From Xenorhabdus koppenhoeferi (lineage in GTDB: Bacteria; Pseudomonadota; Gammaproteobacteria; Enterobacterales; Enterobacteriaceae): 56,908 bases of DNA. A model generated the notes under the pieces. It was not told where the DNA came from, did not search any database, and worked only from the letters and a program-made list of their open reading frames with translations. A program made the position numbers and the translations under genes. The stretch lies in assembly GCF_900116635.1 (NCBI RefSeq), contig NZ_FPBJ01000023.1, forward strand, positions 1 through 56,908, in the 5' to 3' direction. Position 1 is the stretch's first letter. The number at the start of each line of letters is the position of its first letter. This document shows positions 23,681 to 32,388 of the stretch, piece after piece.

Positions 23681-24655
23681 ATGAATTTAGAATCGATAAT
23701 AAAACTTACTACAGATGATATGGCAGCGGTCAATGACACCATTCTTGACCAATTAAATTCTGATGTTGCGCTGATCAACCAACTTGGTTACTACATTATC
23801 AGCGGCGGAGGCAAACGAATTCGCCCAATGATTGCAGTACTGACTGGTAAAGCGCTTCATTGCGAAGAAGATGAAAAACACATCAAAGTTGCGGCCCTGA
23901 TTGAGTTTATTCATACCGCGACATTGCTGCATGATGATGTCGTTGATGAATCTGACATGCGACGCGGCAAGGCAACGGCCAACGCCATTTATGGCAACGC
24001 AGCCAGTGTCCTCGTGGGAGATTTTATCTATACGCGCTCATTTCAGATGATGACCGACCTTGATTCCATGCGTGTATTGAAATTGATGTCTAATGCTACC
24101 AATGTCATTGCTGAAGGCGAGGTGATGCAGTTAATGAACTGTAATAATCCTGATATCTCAGAAGATGACTATATGCGCGTTATTTATAGTAAAACCGCCC
24201 GTCTGTTTGAAGTTGCTGCGCATTCTGCCGCCATTCTGGCTAACGCAACGTCTGAGCAAGAAATGGCGCTACGTGATTATGGCCGTTATCTTGGCACCGC
24301 ATTCCAATTAATCGATGACCTGCTGGATTACGATTCAGATAACAGCACGCTCGGTAAGAATACGGGAGACGACCTGAATGAAGGCAAACCAACATTGCCC
24401 CTACTGCACGCCATGAATCATGGAACACCAGAGCAATCTTTAGTGATACGTAATGCTATTAAACAAGGAAATGGCCGCCATTTGCTGGATACTGTACTCG
24501 CAACAATGAAACAGTGTGATTCACTCAAATATACTCGCCAACGGGCTGAGGAAGAAGCAGATAAGGCTATTTCAGTATTACAAGTACTTGATGACTCTCC
24601 GTATAAGGCGGCTCTTGTGGGATTAGCCCATGTCGCCGTACAGCGACTTTCTTGA
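23681..24655 (+). CDS. ispB: Octaprenyl diphosphate synthase
   Basis: Makes the C40 side-chain precursor of ubiquinone and menaquinone from farnesyl diphosphate and IPP. It has 324 residues (E. coli 323). The first aspartate-rich motif is HDDVVDESD near 84-92 and the second is IDDLLDYDSD near 211-220. GGGKRIRPM near 42-50 is the pyrophosphate-binding segment. It is divergent from rplU-rpmA and convergent with a Mu-repressor-like gene. Confidence 0.97.
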   Translation: MNLESIIKLTTDDMAAVNDTILDQLNSDVALINQLGYYIISGGGKRIRPMIAVLTGKALHCEEDEKHIKVAALIEFIHTATLLHDDVVDESDMRRGKATANAIYGNAASVLVGDFIYTRSFQMMTDLDSMRVLKLMSNATNVIAEGEVMQLMNCNNPDISEDDYMRVIYSKTARLFEVAAHSAAILANATSEQEMALRDYGRYLGTAFQLIDDLLDYDSDNSTLGKNTGDDLNEGKPTLPLLHAMNHGTPEQSLVIRNAIKQGNGRHLLDTVLATMKQCDSLKYTRQRAEEEADKAISVLQVLDDSPYKAALVGLAHVAVQRLS

Positions 24656-24666
24656 GCTGATTCAAT

Positions 24667-24703
24667 CAGTATCCCTGGTTGTTCAATCTGGGATACTGTC
24701 TTT
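24667..24703 (+). terminator. ispB terminator overlapping the next gene's end
   Basis: CAGTATCCC (24667-24675) pairs with GGGATACTG (24690-24698), followed by TCTTTAG. The right arm lies inside the 3' end of the convergent gene ending at 24683. Confidence 0.6.
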
Positions 24704-25069
24704 AGCTGTACTATCAATCTCTTGAATGCCGACAAATTGAACAAGGCCAGCCAATCCTTTTCTCAAAATAAACTTAACTATCCGTTCTCTTTCAGACTTG
24801 GTCAGCTGATAATAAGCTTCCACCCAAATCATAAACGGATCCTGTCGCTTGTTCCGATAATACTCGACCGAGTTTTCACTGACAGTCAGTATACTTAAAA
24901 CTTCTTCGGGCAAACTGTTGACATTGTATTCGAGAGCTTTTCCCTGCACTCCACGCTTACGGCGTTGTTCCCAGCCCTCGCGTCTTGCCATCAGATTCAC
25001 TCCCTGAGGAGATGATGGCAGCCCTGCGAGGCCGATGAGTTCCTTTGCAGAATACCATTCTTTTTTCAT
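24683..25069 (-). CDS. Mu-type HTH protein, phage Mu repressor-like (paralog A)
   Basis: A 128-residue protein of the Mu DNA-binding (winged HTH) family. MKKEWYSAKELIGLAGLPSSP, then RREGWEQRRKRGVQGKALEYN, matches the layout seen in the Mu c repressor and MuA N-termini (a Trp, a Gly-Leu-Pro, then basic GVQGKAxEY). The C-terminal part LTKSERERIVKFILRKGLAGLVQ recalls the corresponding region of Mu repressor as I remember it. It is a clear paralog of the gene at 25146-25493. It is convergent with ispB, and its last bases overlap the ispB terminator. Likely role: DNA-binding regulator; target unknown. No transposase catalytic domain is present. Confidence 0.75.
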   Translation of the reverse strand: MKKEWYSAKELIGLAGLPSSPQGVNLMARREGWEQRRKRGVQGKALEYNVNSLPEEVLSILTVSENSVEYYRNKRQDPFMIWVEAYYQLTKSERERIVKFILRKGLAGLVQFVGIQEIDSTAKDSIPD

Positions 25070-25145
25070 CTCTTTTTCCTCGCGTTGTACCAGGGCAGTG
25101 AAGATAAAGCCAAATTTTAAACATTTGGCTTTTTCAAAAACAGCC

Positions 25146-25493
25146 TCAGGTAGCTATAATTTTTTCCAAAAAACTTCTTATACCATCTCGTAATATCACG
25201 TCGGTTATTACCTCCTTTTCTTCTTCAGTGAGTAAATTAAATGCGCTTACCCAAATGGATAAAGGATCTTGTTTCTGAACCTGATATTCTGGTGATGTTT
25301 CATTAAGTTCGAGAGAAGATAATGTTGATTCAGGAAAACAAGAATAGTGATATTCAATTGCTCTGCCTTGAACACCTGTTCGTTTTTGCCTCAACCATTC
25401 TTCACGTTTTGCTTTGGCATTAACTCCTTGTGGTGATCTAGGTAACTCGCCTACACCGGTCAACTCCATTGCCGTATACCACTCTTTTTTCAT
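25146..25493 (-). CDS. Mu-type HTH protein, phage Mu repressor-like (paralog B)
   Basis: A 115-residue paralog of the neighbouring gene: MKKEWYTAMELTGVGELPRSP, then KREEWLRQKRTGVQGRAIEYH, then QDPLSIWVSAFNLLTEEEKE. The Mu-type winged-helix domain covers about 1-60; the rest is a short acidic helical region. It is divergent from the Ner-like gene sfsB across a 187-bp AT-rich gap carrying inverted repeats. This reproduces the c-repressor/ner layout of phage Mu. ATG 25493 is the only good start. Regulatory function is inferred from family and layout. Confidence 0.75.
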   Translation of the reverse strand: MKKEWYTAMELTGVGELPRSPQGVNAKAKREEWLRQKRTGVQGRAIEYHYSCFPESTLSSLELNETSPEYQVQKQDPLSIWVSAFNLLTEEEKEVITDVILRDGIRSFLEKIIAT

Positions 25494-25531
25494 AATGTTT
25501 CTCTATTTTTGTAACCAAGTTCAAAAAAGAA

Positions 25532-25614
25532 GTTATTAAGAAAAAATTAGAAATATTTTTAGAAAAAATAATGTTATTTTATTTTCTTAATAACAGATTC
25601 GTGTTCGTTATTAA
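25532..25614. promoter_or_regulatory. Inverted repeats between Mu-repressor-like gene and sfsB (candidate operators)
   Basis: GTTATTAAGAAAA at 25532-25544 is exactly inverted at 25582-25594 (TTTTCTTAATAAC), with 37 bases between. A third GTTATTAA half occurs at 25607-25614. The gap is otherwise A/T-rich, and GGAAAGGA precedes the sfsB ATG. Divergent regulators with shared repeated sites in the gap suggest operators for one or both proteins. Binding is inferred. Confidence 0.5.
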
Positions 25615-25680
25615 TTTCACACTAACGCTTTAGTTATACCACTAATGTGGCTTCAAATTTAATAGGAAAGGATTAAAAAA

Positions 25681-25947
25681 ATGATTTCTATGAAATCGGA
25701 TTGGCATCCTGCTGATATTATTGCCGCTTTACGTAAACGTGGAACGACTCTGGCAGCCGTTTCTCGTGAAGCGGGGCTAAGTTCATCAACTTTGGCGAAT
25801 ACACTTTCTCGCCCATGGCCCAAGGGAGAATGGATAATAGCAAATTACTTAGAATTGCATCCGTCTGAAATATGGCCAAGTCGTTATTTCGATCGCAATA
25901 CAGGAGAACTATTAGAAAGAAAAGTTCGAGATAAAAAGAATAATTAA
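25681..25947 (+). CDS. sfsB: Ner-like DNA-binding regulator SfsB (Nlp)
   Basis: An 88-residue Ner/SfsB-family HTH protein: WHPADIIAALRKRGTTLAAV, then SREAGLSSSTLANTLSRPWPKGEWIIA and ElHPSEIWPSRYFD. These match E. coli SfsB and phage Mu Ner signatures. E. coli sfsB (nlp) lies just after ispB, the same neighbourhood, and was described as affecting maltose gene expression. ATG 25681 has GGAAAGGA eight bases upstream. It is divergent from a Mu repressor-like gene. It ends in a basic tail. Confidence 0.9.
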   Translation: MISMKSDWHPADIIAALRKRGTTLAAVSREAGLSSSTLANTLSRPWPKGEWIIANYLELHPSEIWPSRYFDRNTGELLERKVRDKKNN

Positions 25948-25971
25948 CTATTAATTTAATTATTCATAGAA

Positions 25972-26002
25972 AAACCGCTAGTTATTTTTAAACTAGCGGT
26001 TT
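25972..26002. terminator. Bidirectional terminator between sfsB and mdh
   Basis: AAACCGCTAGTT (25972-25983) is perfectly complementary to AACTAGCGGTTT (25991-26002), with A and T runs at the ends. It serves the convergent genes sfsB and mdh. Confidence 0.9.
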
Positions 26003-26059
26003 CAGTTAACTAATATATTTAAATTAATTTGTATATTAATAAATTACAAATTAAATAAA

Positions 26060-26998
26060 TTAATCATTAATAAATTTTTCGCCTAATTTGATATCTGTAT
26101 TCAAAACTTCCAGCATGTTATCTAATGATTTCTGTTCAAAATCGCTCAGCTTGCCAATATCTAAATGTTCTTCAATACCATTTTTACCCAAGCGAACTGG
26201 TTGAGCAAAGAAACGCGCATATTTGCCATCACCCTCAACATAGCTGCATTCGATAACATTGCTTTCGCCTTGCAATGCACGGATCATAGACAGCCCCATG
26301 CGTGCAGCAGCCTGTCCCATAGACAGAGTTGCAGATCCGCCACCCGCTTTTGCTTCAACCACTTCAGTTCCCGCATTCTGGATACGTTTGGTCAATGCTT
26401 CAATTTCTTCGTCAGTGAAGCTAACATCAGGAATTTGAGACAGCAGAGGCAAAATAGTCACACCTGAGTGCCCACCGATAACTGGAACTTCCAGCTCTTC
26501 TGGTTTTTTGCCTTTCAATTCAGCAATAAAAGTGTTGGAACGGATAATATCCAGAGTTGTTACACCGAACAGACGGTTTTTATCGTAAACACCTTCTTTT
26601 TTCAGAACCTCAGCCGCAATCGCCACAGTGGTGTTGACAGGGTTAGTAATAATTCCGATTAATGCCTTTGGACAAGTTTTGGCAATCTGCTGTACCAGAT
26701 TACGAATGATCCCTGCATTGATATTAAATAGGTCGGAACGATCCATACCAGGCTTACGAGCGACACCCGCAGAAATCAATACCACATCTGCACCTGCCAG
26801 TGCGGGGGTTGCATCTTCACCAGCAAAACCAGTGACTTTAACTTCCGTTGGGATATGACTCAGATCGGCTGCCACACCCGGGGTCACCGGAGCAATATCA
26901 TACAAGGAAAGTTCTGAACCTGAAGGAAGTTGGGTCTTGAGTAGAAGAGCAAGTGCCTGACCAATGCCACCGGCTGCCCCGAGAACTGCAACTTTCAT
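26060..26998 (-). CDS. mdh: Malate dehydrogenase
   Basis: NAD-dependent oxidation of malate to oxaloacetate in the TCA cycle. The 312-residue length equals E. coli Mdh. Rossmann motif GAAGGIGQ is at 7-14, the substrate-binding arginine segment is [14 protein letters not shown] follows, and the catalytic His is in [13 protein letters not shown] 26998 is preceded by AAGGAGTATC. It is divergent from argR, as in E. coli. Confidence 0.98.
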   Translation of the reverse strand: MKVAVLGAAGGIGQALALLLKTQLPSGSELSLYDIAPVTPGVAADLSHIPTEVKVTGFAGEDATPALAGADVVLISAGVARKPGMDRSDLFNINAGIIRNLVQQIAKTCPKALIGIITNPVNTTVAIAAEVLKKEGVYDKNRLFGVTTLDIIRSNTFIAELKGKKPEELEVPVIGGHSGVTILPLLSQIPDVSFTDEEIEALTKRIQNAGTEVVEAKAGGGSATLSMGQAAARMGLSMIRALQGESNVIECSYVEGDGKYARFFAQPVRLGKNGIEEHLDIGKLSDFEQKSLDNMLEVLNTDIKLGEKFIND

Positions 26999-27417
26999 CC
27001 TGATACTCCTTAAAATAGTGCTGTAAAAAACTTAAACTTGTCTGGTTAAGAGAGCGCTTTCATTTTACCCATCATTACAATAATGATAAGGAAGACTCTC
27101 CTCCACTCATCACTACGTATTAAAACAATCTGTTAACAGCTAAATTATCCACCTAATGACCTGCGGATGGAACATAATAGTTGTTTTATTCTAGACAAAA
27201 GGTTTATCTGTTAATGAGATAACGGGCACTTTTTTGATAATTTTCTATTAATTAATAGACCGATCACCTTACACTCTCCTTCCGCATCAAACAACACCAT
27301 TTAATTAACAATACATTTACCATGCTCACTCTATAAAAATGAAAATAAGCAAAAATAAAATGTTCAATACCCTGATTATAAATAAGGTAATATGGGAAAG
27401 AATATACAATTAGGCTC

Positions 27418-27544
27418 TATACCCGTCGTCTTTCAAGTTGCAGCTTTGTTGGCTGCGCTCGCTCACCCCGGTCACATAGTTATCTATGTTCCCGTGGATT
27501 TGCTCTCTTGCCGTCGCGATGCAACTTGAAATCCATTGTGTATA
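27418..27544 (-). repeat. ERIC element A
   Basis: A 127-bp imperfect palindrome with TATA ends. In reverse complement it reads like the ERIC consensus: ATGGATTTCAAGTTGCATCG near one end, the CCGGGGTGAGCGAGCGCAGC core, and a CTTGAAAGACGACGGGTATA end. It is a non-coding repeat of enterobacterial genomes. Confidence 0.9.
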
Positions 27545-27567
27545 TATCTTGGTTTTCCCTTCTCTTT

Positions 27568-27585
27568 CTTGAATGAAAATTCACT
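27568..27585 (+). promoter_or_regulatory. ARG box upstream of argR
   Basis: TGAAT-GAAA-ATTCA (27570-27583) matches the ArgR half-site pair TGAAT-N4-ATTCA exactly. A weaker half-like site, TGCAT, begins at 27590. It lies about 47 bases before the argR ATG, consistent with autoregulation by ArgR-arginine as in E. coli. Confidence 0.75.
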
Positions 27586-27628
27586 CTTTTGCATAATGTC
27601 AGTCTTATAACGGATTTAACGATGGTGA

Positions 27629-28102
<474 letters not shown>

Positions 28103-28223
28103 TCTATCTCTGCCGTATACCAAGAAAGCTAATTAATGTATGCGGCAGACACACACTGAATATATTTAGATGAAGAGAGGATCGCCCAATCAGTGCGCCC
28201 CCCTTACTCCGAAGATCTTTCAA

Positions 28224-29594
28224 TTAAACTGTATCTGCTTTCTTAGCTAACTCAGCCAGTAATTTCTCGTGGATACCATCAAATCCGCCGTTGCTCATAA
28301 TAAGGATATGATCCTCCGGTTTTGCCGTTTCGACAATCATCCGAACCAAAGTATCAATATCCGCACTCCAGCGAGCGGGCTGAATACACTGTTCTGCAAT
28401 TTCAATAACCTGCCACGGCATATTGGCTGGCTGATAGAGGAAAACTTCATCAGCACGCCCCATTGAAGGTGCAATATCATTTTTGCTCATTCCCATTTTC
28501 ATGGTATTAGAACGCGGCTCCAGCACGGCCAGAATACGCGTCATTCCACCAACTTTACTTCGCAACGCTTCCAGTGTCGCTAAAATAGCTGTTGGGTGAT
28601 GAGCAAAATCGTCATAAACCGAGATACCATTGACTTTACCACGCAATTCAAGGCGACGACGGGCATTGATAAAGCGATCCAATGCCTGACAGGCATCCGC
28701 AGGCTGAATGCCAATATGGTGGGCTGCCGCAATCGCTATCAATCCATTGTGCATATTGTGTTCACCCACTAATGACCAATTAACTTCACCTACCCATTCA
28801 CCATGATGGAATACTTGGTAGTTGCTACTATCCTGACTGAGTTTCTTTGCCTGCCAGTTTCCGCCGTCACCGAGCTGGTCCTGCTCACTCCAGCATCCCA
28901 TAGAGAGAACATGCTTCAGATTGCTATCATTATCGGGAACAATGATTTTACCTGAGCTTGGCACAACTCTGACAAGGTGATGGAATTGTTTTTGAATGGC
29001 GGCCAGATTTTCGAAAATATCTGCGTGATCAAACTCAAGGTTGTTCATGATCAGTGTACGTGGACTGTAATGAACAAATTTCGAACGCTTATCAAAAAAA
29101 GCACTGTCATATTCATCCGCTTCAACGACAAAAAACGGACTTTCACCGATTTGCGCTGAAACAGTAAAATTCCCCGGCACACCGCCAATCAAGAATCCCG
29201 GTTTATAATCACAGGCTTCCAGAATCCATGTAAGCATACCCGCCGTTGTTGTTTTCCCGTGAGTGCCGGCCACTGCTAATACCCAACGCTCCGGCAATAC
29301 GTGATCATGCAGCCACTGTGGACCAGAGGTGTAAGGAATTCCACGATCCAGAACAGCTTCCACACAGGGGTTGCCGCGTGTCATTGCATTACCGATGATC
29401 ACAATATCGGGCACAAGATCGAGTTGTGCAGGATCGTATCCTTGAATCAGCTCAATGCCCTGTTTTTCCAGTAAAGTGCTCATTGGTGGATACACATTGG
29501 CATCAGCGCCAGTGACTTCATGGCCCAGTGAACGAGCGAGGATCGCTAACCCTCCCATGAAAGTACCGCAAATGCCAAGAATATGAATACGCAT
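28224..29594 (-). CDS. mpl: UDP-MurNAc:L-Ala-gamma-D-Glu-meso-DAP ligase
   Basis: Murein tripeptide recycling ligase that attaches the released tripeptide to UDP-MurNAc. The 456-residue protein (E. coli 457) shows the Mur-ligase nucleotide-binding start MRIHILGICGTFMGGLA, the ATP site AGTHGKTTTAG near 110-120, EADEYDSAFFDKRSKFVHY, and ARRRLELRG and DDFAHHP in the C-terminal domain. It is divergent from fbp as in E. coli. To its right, argR-mpl is a junction between regions that are far apart in E. coli. Confidence 0.97.
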   Translation of the reverse strand: MRIHILGICGTFMGGLAILARSLGHEVTGADANVYPPMSTLLEKQGIELIQGYDPAQLDLVPDIVIIGNAMTRGNPCVEAVLDRGIPYTSGPQWLHDHVLPERWVLAVAGTHGKTTTAGMLTWILEACDYKPGFLIGGVPGNFTVSAQIGESPFFVVEADEYDSAFFDKRSKFVHYSPRTLIMNNLEFDHADIFENLAAIQKQFHHLVRVVPSSGKIIVPDNDSNLKHVLSMGCWSEQDQLGDGGNWQAKKLSQDSSNYQVFHHGEWVGEVNWSLVGEHNMHNGLIAIAAAHHIGIQPADACQALDRFINARRRLELRGKVNGISVYDDFAHHPTAILATLEALRSKVGGMTRILAVLEPRSNTMKMGMSKNDIAPSMGRADEVFLYQPANMPWQVIEIAEQCIQPARWSADIDTLVRMIVETAKPEDHILIMSNGGFDGIHEKLLAELAKKADTV

Positions 29595-29766
29595 TTATTT
29601 CTATCCGATATCATGAACTGTATCACTATTCTAACCATCAAATCAGATATTAGAAATGCAATAACCTATGAATCATTTGATTCTTTAGCTAAACTGCCCG
29701 CGCATGAGTGCAACACGAAAGTGAAGCACGCTTCCTAAAACCACAATCAAATTCAAGGCCTTTGTC

Positions 29767-30771
29767 ATGAAAACATTAGGCGAATTCATCGTCGAAAAAC
29801 AGCAAGACTTTCCTCATGCTACAGGTGAACTAACCGCACTGCTGTCTGCCATCAAATTAGGGGCCAAAATTATTCATCGAGACATCAACAAAGCTGGCTT
29901 GGTTGATATTTTAGGTACAAGTGGCGTATCCAATGTCCAAGGTGAAGTTCAGATGAAACTGGACCTGTACGCCAATGAAAAACTCAAAGCAGCGCTGAAA
30001 GCACGCGGTGAAGTTGCTGGTATTGCCTCCGAGGAAGAAGATGAGATCGTTATTTTCGATGGCGATCGTGCAGAAACTGCAAAATATGTTGTTTTGATGG
30101 ATCCACTGGATGGTTCTTCGAATATTGATGTAAACGTTTCCGTTGGGACTATTTTCTCTATTTATCACCGAATTACACCAATCGGGCAACCTGTAACCGA
30201 AGAAGATTTTCTGCAACCGGGGGATCGTCAGGTTGCAGCCGGTTATGTGGTTTATGGTTCATCCACCATGCTGGTGTACACCACAGGTTGCGGTGTTCAT
30301 ACTTTCACTTACGATCCTTCTCTTGGCGTTTTCTGCCTGACTCATGAAAAAGTCCAATTCCCAGAAAAAGGCAATATGTACTCTATCAACGAAGGAAACT
30401 ACATCAAATTCCCGTTGGGTGTGAAAAAGTACATCAAATATTGTCAGGAACAGGATGAAGAGACTCAACGCCCTTACACTACCCGCTACATCGGTTCTCT
30501 GGTTGCTGATTTCCATCGCAACTTGCTGAAAGGAGGTATCTATATTTATCCGAGCACAGCAAACCATCCAACAGGCAAACTACGCCTACTATACGAATGC
30601 AACCCAATTGCATTCTTGGCTGAACAAGCAGGTGGAAAAGCCAGTGATGGCACAAACCGCATTCTGGATATCGTACCCAGCGAACTGCACCAGCGTGTCC
30701 CTTTCTTTGTAGGTACAAGATCAATGGTGGAAAAAGCAGAAAGTTTCATGGCTGAGTTCCCAGACGAATAA
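29767..30771 (+). CDS. fbp: Fructose-1,6-bisphosphatase class 1
   Basis: Gluconeogenic hydrolysis of fructose-1,6-bisphosphate to fructose-6-phosphate. The 334-residue protein (E. coli 332) has the metal/substrate motif [15 protein letters not shown] near 110-125, [13 protein letters not shown], and [20 protein letters not shown] carrying the catalytic segment. AAGG precedes ATG 29767. Seven bases after its stop an ERIC element begins, so fbp mRNA probably ends in that hairpin or in the terminator after it. Confidence 0.98.
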   Translation: MKTLGEFIVEKQQDFPHATGELTALLSAIKLGAKIIHRDINKAGLVDILGTSGVSNVQGEVQMKLDLYANEKLKAALKARGEVAGIASEEEDEIVIFDGDRAETAKYVVLMDPLDGSSNIDVNVSVGTIFSIYHRITPIGQPVTEEDFLQPGDRQVAAGYVVYGSSTMLVYTTGCGVHTFTYDPSLGVFCLTHEKVQFPEKGNMYSINEGNYIKFPLGVKKYIKYCQEQDEETQRPYTTRYIGSLVADFHRNLLKGGIYIYPSTANHPTGKLRLLYECNPIAFLAEQAGGKASDGTNRILDIVPSELHQRVPFFVGTRSMVEKAESFMAEFPDE

Positions 30772-30778
30772 GCGGTTT

Positions 30779-30905
30779 TATACACAATGGATTTCAAGTT
30801 GCATCGCGACGGCAAGAGAGCAAATCCCCGGGAGCATAGATAACTATGTGACCGGGGTGAGCGAGCGCAGCCAACAAAGAGGCAGTTTGAAAGACGAAGT
30901 GTATA
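30779..30905 (+). repeat. ERIC element B
   Basis: 127 bp with TATA ends: starts TATACACAATGGATTTCAAG, holds the GGGGTGAGCGAGCGCAGCCA core and ends with a TTGAAAGACG-type arm. It begins seven bases after the fbp stop and has the same orientation as ERIC element C, about 4.1 kb away. Confidence 0.9.
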
Positions 30906-30916
30906 TTAAGCGACAA

Positions 30917-30948
30917 ATTAAAAGAGGCGATATTTTACCTCTTTTAAT
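30917..30948 (+). terminator. Terminator downstream of fbp and ERIC B
   Basis: ATTAAAAGAGG (30917-30927) pairs with CCTCTTTTAAT (30938-30948) around a ten-base loop. A related, stronger hairpin lies at 35082-35118 in the second repeat unit. Confidence 0.75.
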
Positions 30949-30998
30949 GTTCCCTTGAATATTAATACCCATTTTAGCTTCCGCGTTATTTTCTGCAT

Positions 30999-31026
30999 TT
31001 ATGACACAACACTTATGACACAACAC
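30999..31026 (+). repeat. 14-bp tandem direct repeat
   Basis: TTATGACACAACAC occurs twice back to back (30999-31012 and 31013-31026). It is absent from the corresponding region before adhesin gene 2. Confidence 0.85.
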
Positions 31027-31095
31027 CTCACAGTCAACATCTCATTATAATTAGAGAGTATCCTTAGTATTTTTGCGGACTCCACCGTAATATCG

Positions 31096-32388
31096 TAAAT
31101 ACTATTTTCTGCTGAAAATAACCATCATCACTTTTAATCAACCAAACACTCTGGGTTATCAGCTGATAACAATTATTCATTACGCAGAACAATAAAAACT
31201 TTCCTAATGTATGTAGGTGTGGGAAATATTATTCTTTTTATATTCATGGATATTTCCCTATATCCAGTAACCTTAAACATCAAAGGTATCAATTCTGAAA
31301 CGCTGGCAACAGCCCATATTGTATGAGGTATTCATATATGGACTCGTATTTTAATCATAAAATTTTCCGGCTATCTGTTCTCGCGTATTCCCTCTTTTTA
31401 CCTTTTACGCCGATGAGTGCTTTTTCGGTAAGTGAAAGAATTGACGGAAATAAAACAGAAAGAACAGGGTTACAGCAAGCGGGGAATGAAAATAGCACCA
31501 AGAATGTGCACGATGATAACGCCGGGGTCATTGCCCAAAATGTGATGCGGGTCAGCAACCTGCTCTCATCCTCCCCCACCCAGTTGGCTGAACAGGCTAA
31601 ATCCTACGCTCTGGGGAAAGTCAATAATACGATAGCCACAGAAACCCAAAAATGGCTGGCCCAGTTCGGCACCGCCAGAATTAATTTTGCCTTTGACAGA
31701 AAGGGAAAGCTCGATAACGGTGCCTTAGACCTGCTGGTCCCCCTCTACGACAATAACGCAGACTGGCTGTTTTTCTCCCAACTGGGTTATCGCAATAAAG
31801 ACAGCCGCCACACGGTCAACCTCGGGTTTGGCGGCCGTTATTTTACCCCCGGCTGGATGTATGGTCTCAACACATTCTTTGACCATGATGTCACCGGGAA
31901 TAACAAACGGTTGGGGCTGGGCGGAGAAGCCTGGACGGATTACGTCAAGCTGTCGGCCAATACCTATTGGCGCTTAAGCAAATGGCATGATGCACTCCAC
32001 GACAAGGACTACGAAGAACGCCCGGCCAACGGCTTTGACCTCAACAGTGAATTCTTCTTGCCCGCCTATCCGAATCTGGGCAGCAAATTAAGTTATGAGC
32101 AGTACTTCGGTGATAACGTCGCCCTGTTCAATCGGGATTCCACTCAGAAAAACCCCAGCCTGGCCAGACTGGGCCTGAGTTATACCCCTATTCCGCTAGT
32201 GACCATGGGCGTCGATTATAAGTTCGGGGGAAGCGGACACAGCGAAACCCTCTTTCAGGCTAACCTGAACTACCGTTTCGGCACGCCTTTCAGCGTCCAG
32301 ATAGCTCCTGACAGCGTGGCGTCCATGCGCACACTGGCCGGCAGCCGTTATGATCTGGTGGAAAGAAATAACAATATCGTGCTGGATT
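31096..32388 (+). repeat. Near-identical 1.3-kb direct repeat, copy 1
   Basis: This stretch recurs at 35176-36468 (offset 4080). It covers the promoter/leader and the signal peptide plus barrel region of the adhesin. The leader parts differ at about ten positions and by small indels, while coding bases 31323-32198 are identical. Similarity stops abruptly after the codons for NNNIVLDY. Confidence 0.93.
31155..31170. promoter_or_regulatory. 16-bp perfect palindrome upstream of adhesin gene 1
   Basis: GTTATCAGCTGATAAC is a perfect palindrome about 170 bp before the start codon, repeated at 35235-35250. It has the look of a dimeric regulator site. The regulator is unknown. Confidence 0.5.

Larger units (their letters stand above)
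30906..31337. other. Intergenic region upstream of adhesin gene 1
   Basis: This gap holds a terminator hairpin (30917-30948), a 14-bp tandem repeat (30999-31026) and, from 31096, sequence repeated before adhesin gene 2, including a 16-bp palindrome. No gene is visible. The adhesin promoter must lie here. Confidence 0.6.

Noticed and set aside
24683-25493. The two small genes as a toxin-antitoxin pair
   Set aside because: Both are paralogous Mu-type DNA-binding proteins; neither has a toxin fold, and they do not overlap.
24683-25947. A Mu-like prophage
   Set aside because: Only regulator-type genes are present; ispB and mdh flank closely with no transposase, head or tail genes.
31355-31579. 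Minus-strand 74-codon frame, repeated identically at 35435-35659
   Set aside because: Duplicate only because the adhesin 5' ends are identical; it is antisense to them and has no ribosome site.
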